Source of the DNA: Dromaius novaehollandiae
Taxonomy: Eukaryota; Chordata; Aves; Casuariiformes; Dromaiidae
Assembly: GCF_036370855.1 (NCBI RefSeq)
Contig: NC_088098.1
Coordinates: 36,893,981 to 36,957,980 of the forward strand
Reading direction: 5' to 3'
DNA: 64,000 nt
Within the stretch, counting starts at the first letter, position 1; every line of letters begins with the position of its first letter. Of the stretch, positions 13,401 through 24,110 are shown piece after piece. Position numbers and translations under genes: made by a program. The notes beneath the pieces were generated by a model that was not told where the DNA came from, ran no database searches, and saw nothing but the letters and a program-made list of their open reading frames with translations.

Positions 13401-14840
13401 TCCTGTTTTAACTCTCAGTCAGATGTACAAGGTTTGTGGTGTCATATCTATCTGCGCCACTTGACACAGAGTGTGATTCATGTACATACAAACATAAAGT
13501 TTGAAAATACCAGGTCTTATTCTTAAGTGTTCAACTGGGTTTTGCTTCAATAAGAAAGAAAACAGAAAAATAAAGAATATCAAGATTTGCTACAAGAACT
13601 ACATATACAAAACTGCAAGTATAATTTAAAGGCCAGATTCAAACTCTTTTGAACAGCAAAGTGGTTCAATTTGGTCAAATCTTGATCACAAAATGGCAAC
13701 TAACTCAAACTACTCATTCACTCCTAAGGATTACAGTAGAGGAAATGATTCCTGGCCAAGAGATCTTAGAGTGGGTGAGATTTTATCACCATTACTGCAC
13801 ATTATCCTCAATAAGAAAAGCAGAATTTAGCCAAATATAAAGAATCTATCAGTGTGTTTTCTTAGCAAAATGTGATATTTCTGAAAGGAAAAGGAAAAGG
13901 AAGATTTGTTTATCCAGACAGTTTTGGAGATCACTAATCCCCACCCCAATCTCAACATTCAAAGCACGTGGGAAGATGGAATAAAGGGACTGACAGAAAA
14001 CATGTACAAGCTCAAACAGGAAGGTGAATAAAGCAGTGGAAGAAAAGCAAGCCAATTTCTACTGAGAGATGACCATAATCTAATTAGAGGAACAGTATTG
14101 TATCCAGTTTCCTCACCTAACAGCCACTGAGCCATAACAACATAAAACAAATCATCAACAGGGTAGGAAAGCAATGTGCAGTGGAAAGTTCCATGAAGTG
14201 TTCCTGCCACGTCTGGTTTACAGGGATGCTCTGAAATGAATATTTCACATATATTTTGCCATAAGTACATCCCTCAGGAGGTTTACATTCAAGTCAAGGA
14301 TGTCTGTCTTGAATGACTTTGACAGTAATAAACTGTTTAATAATTTTATATTTAACATGGAAAATAATTTCCAAAGTACTTTGGACCCCAACTCAAAAGT
14401 ATAGCCAGTTTTTGAATTGTCTGACTAATGTATAACTCTAACAGTGCATAATGCCAGTAAACCTGTTATTCTGAAGTTAAGTCTTTGTTGTGTCCATTTC
14501 TCATTTTAATTGTGCAGGAAAGTTGTGTTGTTTTTCCAGAATTGGTTTCTTGGAAAAAGAGACGGTGCATGCATTACATTCCTACAAGTGAAGGGCCTAA
14601 CCCATGTCATATATTTTAGCTCCATTTTGGTGTCCAAAATAATACAGTATTTGTATAACCTTGTCATTGGCATTGATGGTGATTGGAAGGGACGTATTTG
14701 AGGACAAATATATAGATATTGAATGATTGACACAGGCAATATTGCTGGCATTTGGTTAGCATAAGTTGGTTGGTTAGTTACGCCTCCTTGCCCAGTATGG
14801 AACTTCATTTCTTTCTTCCATGTGACAGTCTTTTTTTTTC
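4460..14840. other. Noncoding stretch, no gene seen
   Basis: About 10 kb without a recognisable gene. The part to about 6100 is pyrimidine-rich on the plus strand and may continue the old LINE relic. Around 8423-8460 there is a short imperfect tandem duplication (AGAATTTAAATACAGAG, then AGAATTTAAGTACAGAG). The longest open frame, 147 codons at 7043-7486 on the minus strand, resembles no family I know and lacks supporting structure. Confidence 0.55.
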
Positions 14841-14844
14841 CAGT

Positions 14845-15418
14845 TCACAGAATCACAGAATGATTAAGGTTGGAAGGGACCTTTAAAGATCACCTAGTCC
14901 AACCCCCCTGCTCAAGCAGGGTCACCTAGAACACATTGACCAGGACCCTGTCCAGGCGGCTATTGAATATCTCCATGGATGGAGACCCCACACTTTTCTA
15001 GGCAACCTGTTCCAGTGCTCAGTCACCCTCACAGTAAAAATGTTTTTCCTCATGTTCAGGCAGAACTGCCTAAGTTTCAGTTTGTGCCCATTGCCTCTCG
15101 TCCTATCACTGGGCACCACTGAAAAGAGTCTGGCTCCATCCTCTTTATGCCCTCCCTTCAGATACTTACACACATTGATAAGATCCCCCCTCAGTCTTCT
15201 CCAGGCTGAAGAGTCCCAGCTCTCTCAGCCTTTCCTCATAGGAGAGATGCTTTAGTCCCTTAATCATCTTAGTGGCTCTTTGCTGGACTCGCTCCAGGAG
15301 CTTCTCGTCTCTTATCCTGGGGAGCCCAGAACAGGACACAGCACTCCAGGTGTGGTCTCACAAGGGCTGAGTAGAGGGGAAGGATCACCTCCCTCAACCT
15401 GCTGGCAATGCTCTTCTT
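14845..15418 (-). mobile_element. CR1 LINE, 5'-truncated copy with 3' end
   Basis: This is a classical 5'-truncated CR1 of about 574 bp on the minus strand. The 3' end at 14845 reads, on the plus strand, CACAGAATCACAGAATG, the CR1 terminal 8-bp repeat, followed by the conserved GGTTGGAAGGGACCTTTAAA stem. It encodes the C-terminal part of ORF2 ([20 protein letters not shown], then [11 protein letters not shown]), after which a one-base frameshift breaks the final codons. Truncation at about 15418 is typical of incomplete target-primed reverse transcription. It keeps the ORF2 end and 3' UTR that copies A and B have lost. Confidence 0.95.
14922..15173 (-). pseudogene. CR1 ORF2 C-terminal remnant
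   Basis: This is the C-terminal tail of CR1 ORF2, downstream of the RT palm. The readable blocks [20 protein letters not shown] and [12 protein letters not shown] identify it. After the VW residues the frame shifts, and the expected ESPSLEIFKTRLD-like ending appears in another frame as [12 protein letters not shown]. It is a nonfunctional fragment. Confidence 0.9.
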
Positions 15419-15419
15419 C

Positions 15420-16955
15420 TAACAGTACATTTCTGGGGTACTCTGGGTAGCACAGCAAGATGTATTCCAAGCTAATACCTGCCTTCTTATGCTGTTAATT
15501 ACATTTTGGCAGCTGCTGCTTCTCATATTCCATTTCATCTGTCTCCAGAGCCTTTCATTTCTGATTATTTTTCAGCCACTGGCTTAACAGGGCCTGCCTT
15601 TGTAGAGCTAACCTACAGCTACTGTTCATGAAGAAGTGGAGTTCAGATAGCAACAACTTGGTAAATCTTCACATTGCGGTGCCATATAGTAAAACAGCCT
15701 TTACAATGGTGTTAAGTATATAGGGTCTAATTTTGAAGGCCGGATTTCTGTTTCAACATGGCATATATTTCTTGCTATTCTAACTGTAACATCAATTCAT
15801 AGTAACTTACTATATTTTATCAATTCACATAAAATTCATTTACTGCACTTATTTTTTAAGAACCTATTAAATAATTTTATTATTGAAGTTTATCATTCAT
15901 AGTACTAGGATTTTACTAATAAGCAAGACCTCATTCTCTTAAATTTAATCTTGTTGCTTTATTAAGGGTATGAAGACTTACACACCTAAGTACTGACTTT
16001 TTAATTATGTATGTGTAAAATACATAAAGAAATGTCCATATACGTCCTCCATATACATATACAAAAGACATTCATAAATATAGATATGCATTGTTATTTG
16101 ACACTTAAGGAAACCAAAGATTTCGTATTTAATTGAACGATCTGAAAGAAAGAATCTCTGTGAACAGGGATCATCACTTGTAGGGCCACTTTCTAACAAA
16201 GCCAGGAACAAATGCAGTCAGTATCGAAGGCTGCCTTTGCTGATCACAGATACTTGCAGATAATCTTTTGCTAATTAGGGGAATAAATTGTGGCAGTGGG
16301 GTCAGGCCACCTGTACAGACTGATCTTCATTGTTTGGTCAACAACAAAGTTTTTAAATATAACCAAACACAGGGATAGAGATATCTAAGAACAAAGATGA
16401 TAGAGTACATTCAGAAGAAGGGAGATAGTATTTTAAAGCACAGCATCACTAGAAAACTTTTCAAAATCATGGTTATTAACTAACCTCTGTTCCCAATATG
16501 GAACCTCTGCTCCTAGACAGGGAATAGAGAGGTGTGTTTCAGAAAATGGTAATTACTTAGTAATATGATATTAATGAGATTATTGCTGAAACACTCTGGT
16601 GTCTGCACTTCTGAAGGGATTGTGATGAATTGGAAGAGACTCAGAAAAGAGCTAAAATGAATTACTAGTGGTCTGGAAATAATTCTTTTCAAGTAACAGA
16701 GGTGACAGAAGCTCTAGTTAATGAAAAAAGTGACTGGATCATGTTCTACTAGTAGACATGTAGGGAAGAGATTTCTGATAAACTGATCTTTAGCCAGGTA
16801 GAGAATGGCATAATAAGACCCAAAGGGCATCTTTAAAACACTGAATGGAATTTCCTAGCCCTCTAGTATATTTATAGACAGAAATCAGGCCTCTCACAGT
16901 CTCTATTTCCAGATGATGAGTTCTCAGTTCATAACAAGATTTTTTTCCCCATTGT
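15420..16955. other. Noncoding stretch, no gene seen
   Basis: AT-rich DNA between the CR1 fragment and an older LINE relic. I see no coding exon, RNA gene or clear repeat. Confidence 0.55.
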
Positions 16956-16959
16956 CCCT

Positions 16960-17700
16960 CCAGCTGCAAAGCTTTGTGGGTCTTACTACTGAATCTCGTC
17001 TCATTTCTAGTACCACATTCCTCAAGGCCATGCAGCTCTTTTCATAGCATATCCTGAGCCTTTTGTGTATTATCTAAGGTTCCCAGTACTGTACTATCAG
17101 CAAGTTTCAATTCTACTTCTTTTAAGACTATCAGTGAAAAGACTACTCCTAATACAGCTTCTCAAGAATCAGTCTTAACTCTCTCTCTCAAAGCCTGGTG
17201 CTTCCTTTTTTAATATTGCCCTAAATCCACTACCTTGCTCATCTTATAAGACCTCTCTCAAACTCTTTGTCCAAGTAATTTAGCAGTTTTCTTAGCAGCA
17301 GTATAATGAATGCACTATAGACCGAATACACCCCCTTTTCCTTTTTCTAGAAAATGGATGACTACATTCCAAGGAAAAACAAAAAAGGATTAGGATCAGG
17401 TTAGTTTGGCACAATCCTGCTTTGGTAAACCAATATTCCACTTCCACTTATCTGTAATTTTAATGATCTTTCCTGTTAAAAGCTGTTTTAAAGCTTCATG
17501 TAGTACTGAGCCAGACTCACAGGTCTGCAGCTGCCTACATTAATTTCCTCTCCTTGCATAAACACACACTTGTCTTCAGTAATCTAGTATTATCTTAACT
17601 CAGTAGGGTTGATTTCAGAGAGTCACTATTGGACCTGTGTTTTTGTGCAGTTTCTGAAAGAGGGTGACCATTGTTGAGTCTGTTAATCCTTGGTAAAGTC
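16960..17700 (-). mobile_element. Ancient CR1/L3-type LINE reverse-transcriptase relic
   Basis: Minus-strand translation near 17510-17590 gives VFMQGEEINVGSCRPVSLAQ. This aligns with the IFKKGDRNDPGNYRPVSLTS block of CR1/L3 reverse transcriptases. Further along, around 17400, GLCQTNLIL resembles the GRSCLTNLI block. Farther still, around 17030-17150, the plus-strand text resembles the antisense of the ADDTKL and INDL region. The fragments are colinear and in the order expected for minus orientation. Stops and indels are frequent, so this is much older than copies A, B or the 14845 fragment. The boundaries are approximate. Confidence 0.6.
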
Positions 17701-20470
17701 ACCTTGAATTTTGTTTTTACTTCTGTTGTAGTTATTTCCATTATCTCATTCCCACATACACTTCTTGTTTTTCTCCTGCAGCCAGTATTATTCAGCTAAA
17801 TGAAAATCAGAGCAAACAATTTTCTTTCATGCCAATAGTTATGCTTTCCTTAACCTCTTTACCATACAGCTATTTTACTTCTTTTATTTTACTTCTTTAT
17901 CCACTCTCTTTAGTGCATCAATGGAGTGATGAATTGCTGCAGAGTAATCACGGCCTTAACTTGTAGTTTGTCAGCTACTTTTCTGTGGCATCTATGTGCA
18001 TCCTGTGGTTAAGTGCAAGGCAGCTGATTACTTTCAACGAAGTTCGAGCTAACATGTTTTTTCATGATTGAGGTGTGTTTACAGATAATTTCTGTGCCTC
18101 AACAACAGGTGGTCATTTCTTAAGCTGTTGTTATTTATCAAAGTCATGTACCTACATCCTTAGTCTAGCAAAGACTAACTTCATGAAATCCAAAATCTAC
18201 TTACAGATCTGTATCTTTGCGTGCTTCCATTTAATTCTAAATAAACTTCTGATTGCCTGGTCTAAGGTTATTTTCTACAATGTCTTCATTAGGTACCAGC
18301 TGCATTAACTACTTATCAGCTACTGGCCTTTTAAATGCCTTTCAATTGTGTCAGAAATTGTTGGTGAAGAAATGTGTGTGCAATAACAGTACAGAGATTT
18401 TTCAGAATAGTATGTTTCCAAATATACTTCTGCAAAATTAAAGTCTGTCATAATGATGTATTTCCCATCAATATTTCTTTCTCTAGTATGGGAAATGAAA
18501 CCGATTTGAATAGGCAATTGTATTTTATTTTCTGCAAGTAAAAAAGGGGAAAACAATGATTCCTTACACTATTCTTATTTAAAAATGTGGGAAGTAGGAA
18601 AAAAAAGTAAGTTTATTTGGCTTTTGGAGAGATGGTTGGTTCATTCAGGTGCCTAAACATGTTGACCCCAGCAGTGTCTAAGAAATTTCACATTGCACCG
18701 GATAAAAAAGTATGTGCGAAATCTATGTTCTAGACTAGAAGCTGCCTCCTCTCAGCCATTTTCTCTTTTCCACCTTTGTGTGTTTACAGGTGAAGTCTGT
18801 GGAACCCAGATCCCATACATTTTGGACTAAGATTCTTGTCTATAGTGTGATCTCTGCCTTTCATTTAAAAGAAGTGATTTCAGCCTAACAGCTGATTAAA
18901 CCTTCTCAGCTTCTGTTTGACTGTGGTGGGTAAAACACATTTTTGAGGCCATAACTTAAGTGTAATCTTGATACCTGGTGCTGTTTTTTCTCCTAGAACT
19001 AAAAGAGCTTTCAAGAAAATTAACAATAAAATTTTACTACTTGCCTCTCAGTTATTGATCGATACTCTCCCTAGGCACGTGTTTGTGGTACTTTGACAGA
19101 ACTATCTACCTGAGTGAAACCATGGCCTTTTTGACTTCAAAGGGAAAACTGAATTTCACCACTTGATTTTACCCTCTGGGTTATATTTTCAGAGTATACA
19201 TTTCAACAGTCTAAAATGTCCTGTAAGCCCCATGCCAACACCGCCAGCACCACACATGATAGGACATTTTTGCATTGGCATGAACAACTCTGGCACCTCC
19301 CTTCCTGTGGTTTTGCTTTTTCAGTACATGGGCATTTAGATTTAAACATTGGAAGAAAAATGTATTTTTATACCAGTCTATATAACATCTACATCACTGC
19401 TGGAACAATACAAAACACGTGATAAATAACAATAACTGTTAAGTAAATGTTAATAAATAACAATAAAATAATGTTTTTTACACTGCCTTTATGTTAACCC
19501 CAACCAATTCTGTATTGATGATACATTTCCTAAATGATTTCCTATTTTAAAGTCCTAAGTAGTGTGGGCCACTATTAAGCAGGGGGCTTCTTGATCCTCT
19601 TCCTAATGGGTACCTGTGTTCTCAATACCAGTAGCCTTTCTGGTGCTCCCACAGAGTACTCATAAAGTTATTAATATAGTGTAGCTAGTACTACACATTT
19701 AGAATGTGCTTTTTCCATTATATTTCATATCACTGTAAAAAACCATCAGAAAACACACCACACAGAAACAATACTATGGCCATAAGAATTTTTTTTTGTA
19801 ACTTCTGTTGAGGATAGATTTTTTTACATATATATGTATATATACCCTGTAGGCTGGAGGGTTCCTTTTGATCAGAATCCACTCTTGATTTGACTGGATG
19901 GATACCCACATTTACCAAAAATTCCCACTGGCCTGACTCACCAGGTCATTGGGAAACAAATTTTCCCCAATGCAAAGATGCAGGAACACAAAGAATAATC
20001 AAAGTCTGGTGAATGCAGTTCAGAGGGAAATATTACAAGATTTAACACAGACATCATATAAAGATAGCCCCAGAGAATCAGAGATGCTGGGCCAGCATTC
20101 TTTCCCCGGTCCTTTTTGATAGGAGCTTTCTAGTTAGTGACAGATATACAAATTTTATGAAAGTGCTTATTTATATTTTTATTCTATCAGAATGACTATA
20201 TGTTCATAAATACAGCTTGCATCACAAATAACAATGCGTCTTTAAGAAAATCTTTAAGTATTGGGAAATCCCAATCTTAAGTATTGGGAAAATAACCTCC
20301 TTTGGTAGAAGAAGGTGCATGCTATAGTAACAGAGGGGAAAGGGCTACTGGACTTTTGAAAAAATATGTCCCCAAATTACCTGCAAACATAAATCTCACT
20401 GCAGCAGAATAATAGAGAGGTTTCTTTAATAGCTAATCCATGGTTCTTCTGTATAAAAGTGTTTTCTTTT
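17700..20470. other. Noncoding stretch, no gene seen
   Basis: No gene is recognisable. The first part (to about 18000) could be the upstream continuation of the LINE relic. At 20253-20296 a unit of about 24 bp containing TTAAGTATTGGGAAA occurs twice in tandem with an internal palindrome (ATTGGGAAATCCCAAT), just beside the 3' end of CR1 copy B. Confidence 0.5.
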
Positions 20471-20477
20471 ACTGCAT

Positions 20478-20530
20478 ATCACAGAATCATAGAATGGCTG
20501 AGGTCAGAATGGACCTCTGGAGATCATTTA
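20478..20530 (-). other. CR1 copy B 3' terminal tail
   Basis: These 53 bp carry the conserved CR1 3' end. On the minus strand they read AAATGATCTCCAGAGGTCC, then ATTCTATGATTCTGTGAT. This stem and 8-bp repeat is the part the CR1 reverse transcriptase is thought to recognise. It is retained although the adjacent several hundred bases have been deleted. Confidence 0.85.
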
Positions 20531-22640
20531 GAACAGGACACAGTATTCCAGATGCCAGGGGGATTACTTCCCTTGATCTGTTGGCAATGCTCTTCTTCAT
20601 GCACCCCAGGATACCACTGGCCACCCTGGCTACAAGGGCACATTGCTGCCTCATGGTTATCTTGTTGTCCACCAGGACTCCCAGGTCCTTCTTCGCAGAA
20701 CTGCTTTCCAGCAGGTCAGCCCCCAGCCTGTAGTGGTGCATGGGGTTATTCCTCCCTAGGTGCAGGATCCTGCACTTGCCTTTGTTGAACTTCATGATGT
20801 TCCTCTCCGCCCAGCTCTCCAGCCCGTCGAAGTCCCTCTGAATGGCAGCACAGTCCTCTGGTGTATCAGCCACTCCTCCCAGTTTTATACCAGCAGCAAA
20901 CTTGCTGAGGGTGCACTCTGCCCCTTCATCCAGGTCACTGAAGGAGCTGAACAGGACTGGACCCAGTACTGACCCCTGGGGTACACCGCTAGTTACTGGC
21001 CTCCAACTAGACTTTGCGCCACTGATCACAACCCTCTGAGCTCTGCCATTCAGCCAGTTCTCAGTCCACCTCACTGTCCACTCATCTAGCCCACACTTCC
21101 TGAGCTTGCCTATGAGGATGTTATGGGAGACAGTGTCGAAAGCCTTAAGTGTCAAAAGCCTTGCTGAAGTCAAGGCAGACATCCACTGCTCTCCCCTCAT
21201 CTACCCAGCCACCATAGAAGGCTATCAAGTTGGTTAAGCTTGATTTCCCCTTGGTGAATCCATGCTGACTACTCCTGATCACCTTATCCTTCACATGCTT
21301 AGAGATGGCATCCAGGATGAGCTGTTCTAGCACCTTTCCAGGGATCGAGGGGAGGCTGACTGGTCAGTAGTCCCCGGGACCTCCTTCTAGCCCTTTTTGG
21401 AGACTGGAGTGACATTTGCTTTCTTCCAGTCCTCAGGCACCTCTGCTGATCACCATGACCTTTCAAAGATGGTGGAGAGTGGCCTTGCAATGACATCAGC
21501 CATCTCCCTCAGCACTTGTGGGTGCATCCCATCGGGACCCACGGCCTTGTGTGTGTCCAGTTTGATTATGTGATCCCTAACCAGATCCTCCTCCACCAAG
21601 GGAAAGTCTCCCCTTCTCCAGACTTTCTCCCTGCTCTCCTGACCCTGGGATCCCTGAGGGCCAGTCTTACCAGTGAAGACTGAAGCAAAGAAGGCATTCA
21701 GTATCTCTGCCTTCGCTGTATTCTTTGTCAGTGGGGCCCCTGCTCCATTCAGCAGTGGGCCCGCATTTTCCCTAGTCTTCCTTTTGTTACTGATATATTG
21801 ATAGAAGCCCTTCCTTGACCTCCCTTGTCAGATTACATTCCACATGGGCCTTGGCTTTCCTAGCCCCATCCCTGCATACTCAGACAACATCCCTCTATAT
21901 TCCTCCCGAGTGGCCTGTCCCTGCTTCCACCTTCTGTATACTTCCTTCTTCTGTTTGAGTTTTGCCAGGAGCTCCTTGTTCATCCACGCAGGTCTCCTGC
22001 CCCCTTTGCTCGACTTCTTGCTCATTGGGATGCACTGTTCTTGAGCTTGGAGGAAGTGATCCTTGAATACCAACCAGCTCTCTTGGACCCCTCTTCCTTC
22101 TAGGGCCCTATCCCATGGGATTCTTCCAAGAAGGTCCCTGAAGAGGCCAAAGTTTGCTCTCTTGAAGTCCAAGATTGTGATCCTGCTCATTGCCCTGCGC
22201 TTCCTCCTCACGGGATCCTGAACTCCACCATCTCATAGCCACTGCAGCCAAGGTTGCCCCTAACCTTCACATCTCCAGCCAGCCCTTCCTTGTTTTTTAG
22301 TATGAGGTCCAGCAGTGCACTTTCCTCTTCAGGAACCTCCTGGATTGCTTGTGCCTTGCAGTGTTGTCCCTCCAGCAGGTATCAGAGTGGTTAAATCCCC
22401 CTGTGAGGACCAGGGCCTGCAAACATGAGGCTCCTGCTAGCTGTCTGTGGAAGGCCTCATCTACTTCCTTTTCCTGATCAGGTAGCCTGTAGCAAACACC
22501 TACAACAGTGTCACCCATGTTAGTCCGCCCTTTAATCCTTACCCATAAGCTCTCAGTCAGCTCATCATCCACCCCTAGGCAGAGCTCAATACCTTCCAGC
22601 TGCTCTCTCACGTAAAGGACAACTCCCCCTCCTCACCTTC
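20531..22640 (-). pseudogene. CR1 ORF2 remnant (endonuclease and reverse transcriptase), copy B
   Basis: Broken ORF2 read on the minus strand. The endonuclease part lies at about 22200-22640 (GGGVVLYVREQLEG, VGVCYRLPDQEKEVDEAF). Its GDFNH block reads GGFNH at 22387-22401, and its CSDHEMVEF block reads CSGYEMVEF with the changed residues at 22235-22243, so key acidic and His residues are lost. The linker ([16 protein letters not shown]) lies at about 21960-22020. The RT spans about 20545-21780 with [13 protein letters not shown], but its FADD motif is FAAG at 20889-20900. A deletion also shortens the AFY...VDEGRAVD segment. The longest uninterrupted frame is 237 codons (20487-21200). The thumb and C-terminus are deleted. 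It cannot make an active protein. Confidence 0.9.
20805..21997 (-). repeat. Inverted-repeat arm identical to 1-1193
   Basis: I compared this interval in reverse complement with 1-1193 block by block and found no mismatch and no indel; both are exactly 1193 bp. The arms are separated by 19,611 bp. The match starts at the window edge, so the true repeat may be longer on that side. At the other end it stops sharply: copy A continues GGGACTAGATG after GGGCGGAG, while copy B continues AGGAACATC. Confidence 0.92.
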
Positions 22641-23718
22641 CTTGATATCCATCTTCCAACAGGGTCCCATGGTCATAGAAACCAAAACCCTGTTGCTGAC
22701 ACCAGCTGCACAGCCAACTGTTGACTCGCAGTATCCATCCACTCCTCCTCACATCCTTCCCCCTCAGTGGCAGGATTAAGGAGAAAACCACCTGGGCCCC
22801 CATATCCCTGACCACCACCTCCAGAGCTCTGTAGTCATGTTTGATACTTTCTCAGCTGCCCTCGGCAGTATCGTTGAAGCCCATGTGGAAGAGCAGCACG
22901 GGGGTAGTTGTCGGATGGGTGGATAGGCCTCGGCAGTCTATCCGTGGTGTCTTGGATTGGAGCCCCTGGCAGGCAGCAAACCTCTCTAGACAAGAGGTTA
23001 GGCGGGCAGATGGGTGCCTCTGTCCCCTGCAGCAGGAAGTCATTCACAACAGTCACTCTCTGCTTCTTCCTGGTGTGCCTACATGGTGCAGCATCCGTTG
23101 GCTCAGTTGCTTCACTTGAAGCCATGCCCTGCTGCTCCTCAGCTTTGGGGGCGGTGAGCCTGTTCATCAACTGCAAGTCTTCAGGAGAAGCAAGAGCCTT
23201 TTGCCTCCCAGGAGAAGTGACCAGTTTCCAGCCTCCATCTTCTACAGAGTAATGACTTGCTGTTCCACATGGCACAGAGCCCCCTACATTTCCACTGCTC
23301 CGAGCGGTTGAGACTCTTGAAGCTGTAGGGTCGCTGAGAATATCCTATCTATTTCTCACTCATCTTCTCCAACATTATGCAGCCTGCTGACTTCCTCCTG
23401 TACCTGGTGACACAACTCGTCAACAACAGCACATCTTCTACAGAAAAGCTGACTGTCAGCCCCAGCCTCACGGAGAGGCCCCAGGCACTCCCCGCAGCCT
23501 GAGACCTGCAGAGCTGCACCCACTGTCAAAAGATCTGTCTGGGTGGAAGCCCCTGACACGGCAGACACAGTGACTGCAATGGCTGCTGGGGAATGCACTC
23601 TGCAGTGTGTCATAACTAAACTGAGGAAGTGCACGCTACTGTGACTGGAGAGGAGGGCCCCTTCTTTGCACCCATCTGCATGAACTGCTACACAAAATGC
23701 TGCCTTCACTAGCTGCAC
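22633..23718 (-). pseudogene. CR1 ORF1 remnant with Cys-rich region and SGNH-type esterase, copy B
   Basis: Broken ORF1 on the minus strand. The N-terminal part (23356-23718) has a Cys-rich block, CGEC and later CRRC, followed by the heptad-like stretch VVDELCHQVQEEVSRL, as in CR1 ORF1 proteins. The C-terminal part is the esterase domain, read in several frames at 22633-23119. The nucleophile block GDSLLRG, as I recall the family, reads NDFLLQG (changed residues at 23036-23044). The later GTNDTA block reads GFNDTA. GAQVVFSLILPLRGK and GFGFYDHGTLLEDG follow, and then the frame runs into ORF2 sequence through a deletion. The catalytic Ser is absent and the last His-containing block is missing. 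The reading frame opens with GTG rather than ATG at 23718, so the true start is lost or upstream. Confidence 0.85.
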
Positions 23719-24110
23719 TCTGGAAGTTGTGCTCTGAGCAGGCTCTTCTACAGGCCTCTCCCTAACACTGGCTCAAAGGGTGCTTGACCCACCCTAATCA
23801 AGGATCAGCTGGAACCAAGGCCCTAACTCCCTCTGCTCAGGGGCAACCAACAGAGCTGGTTAGCAGCAGCTACACCTAGCCAGAACTTCCCTAGGAGGAG
23901 TTAAGGCCTCCTGTGGCTCTCCTTACCTGTCTGCATCAAGCACCCTGCAGCCCTCAGAGGATCCCCCAGAAAGCCCCCACAACTTCCAACAAGGTTCTCA
24001 GAAGTTCTAAGCAGAGCCCAGACACTGCTGCACAAACTGCTGCCTCTGTTTGCTGCACTCTGGGAGCTGTACTCTTGGCCTGGCCCTTATATAGGCCTCT
24101 CCTTAGCACC
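23682..24110 (-). promoter_or_regulatory. CR1 5' untranslated region with a repeated 88-bp block and TATA-like motif
   Basis: An 88-bp block at 24023-24110 recurs at 23682-23769, offset by 341 bp and roughly 75 percent similar by eye. Landmarks present in both are AGGCCTCTCC (plus strand), GCTGCACTCTGG and the CACAAA-TGCTGCC segment. On the minus strand the outer block contains CCTATATAAGG, a good TATA-like sequence. The inner block, where that motif has decayed to CCTGTAGAAG, overlaps the start of the ORF1 frame. This looks like a 5' UTR with repeated promoter units, as known for some other LINEs. That it acts as a promoter is inference. Confidence 0.5.
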
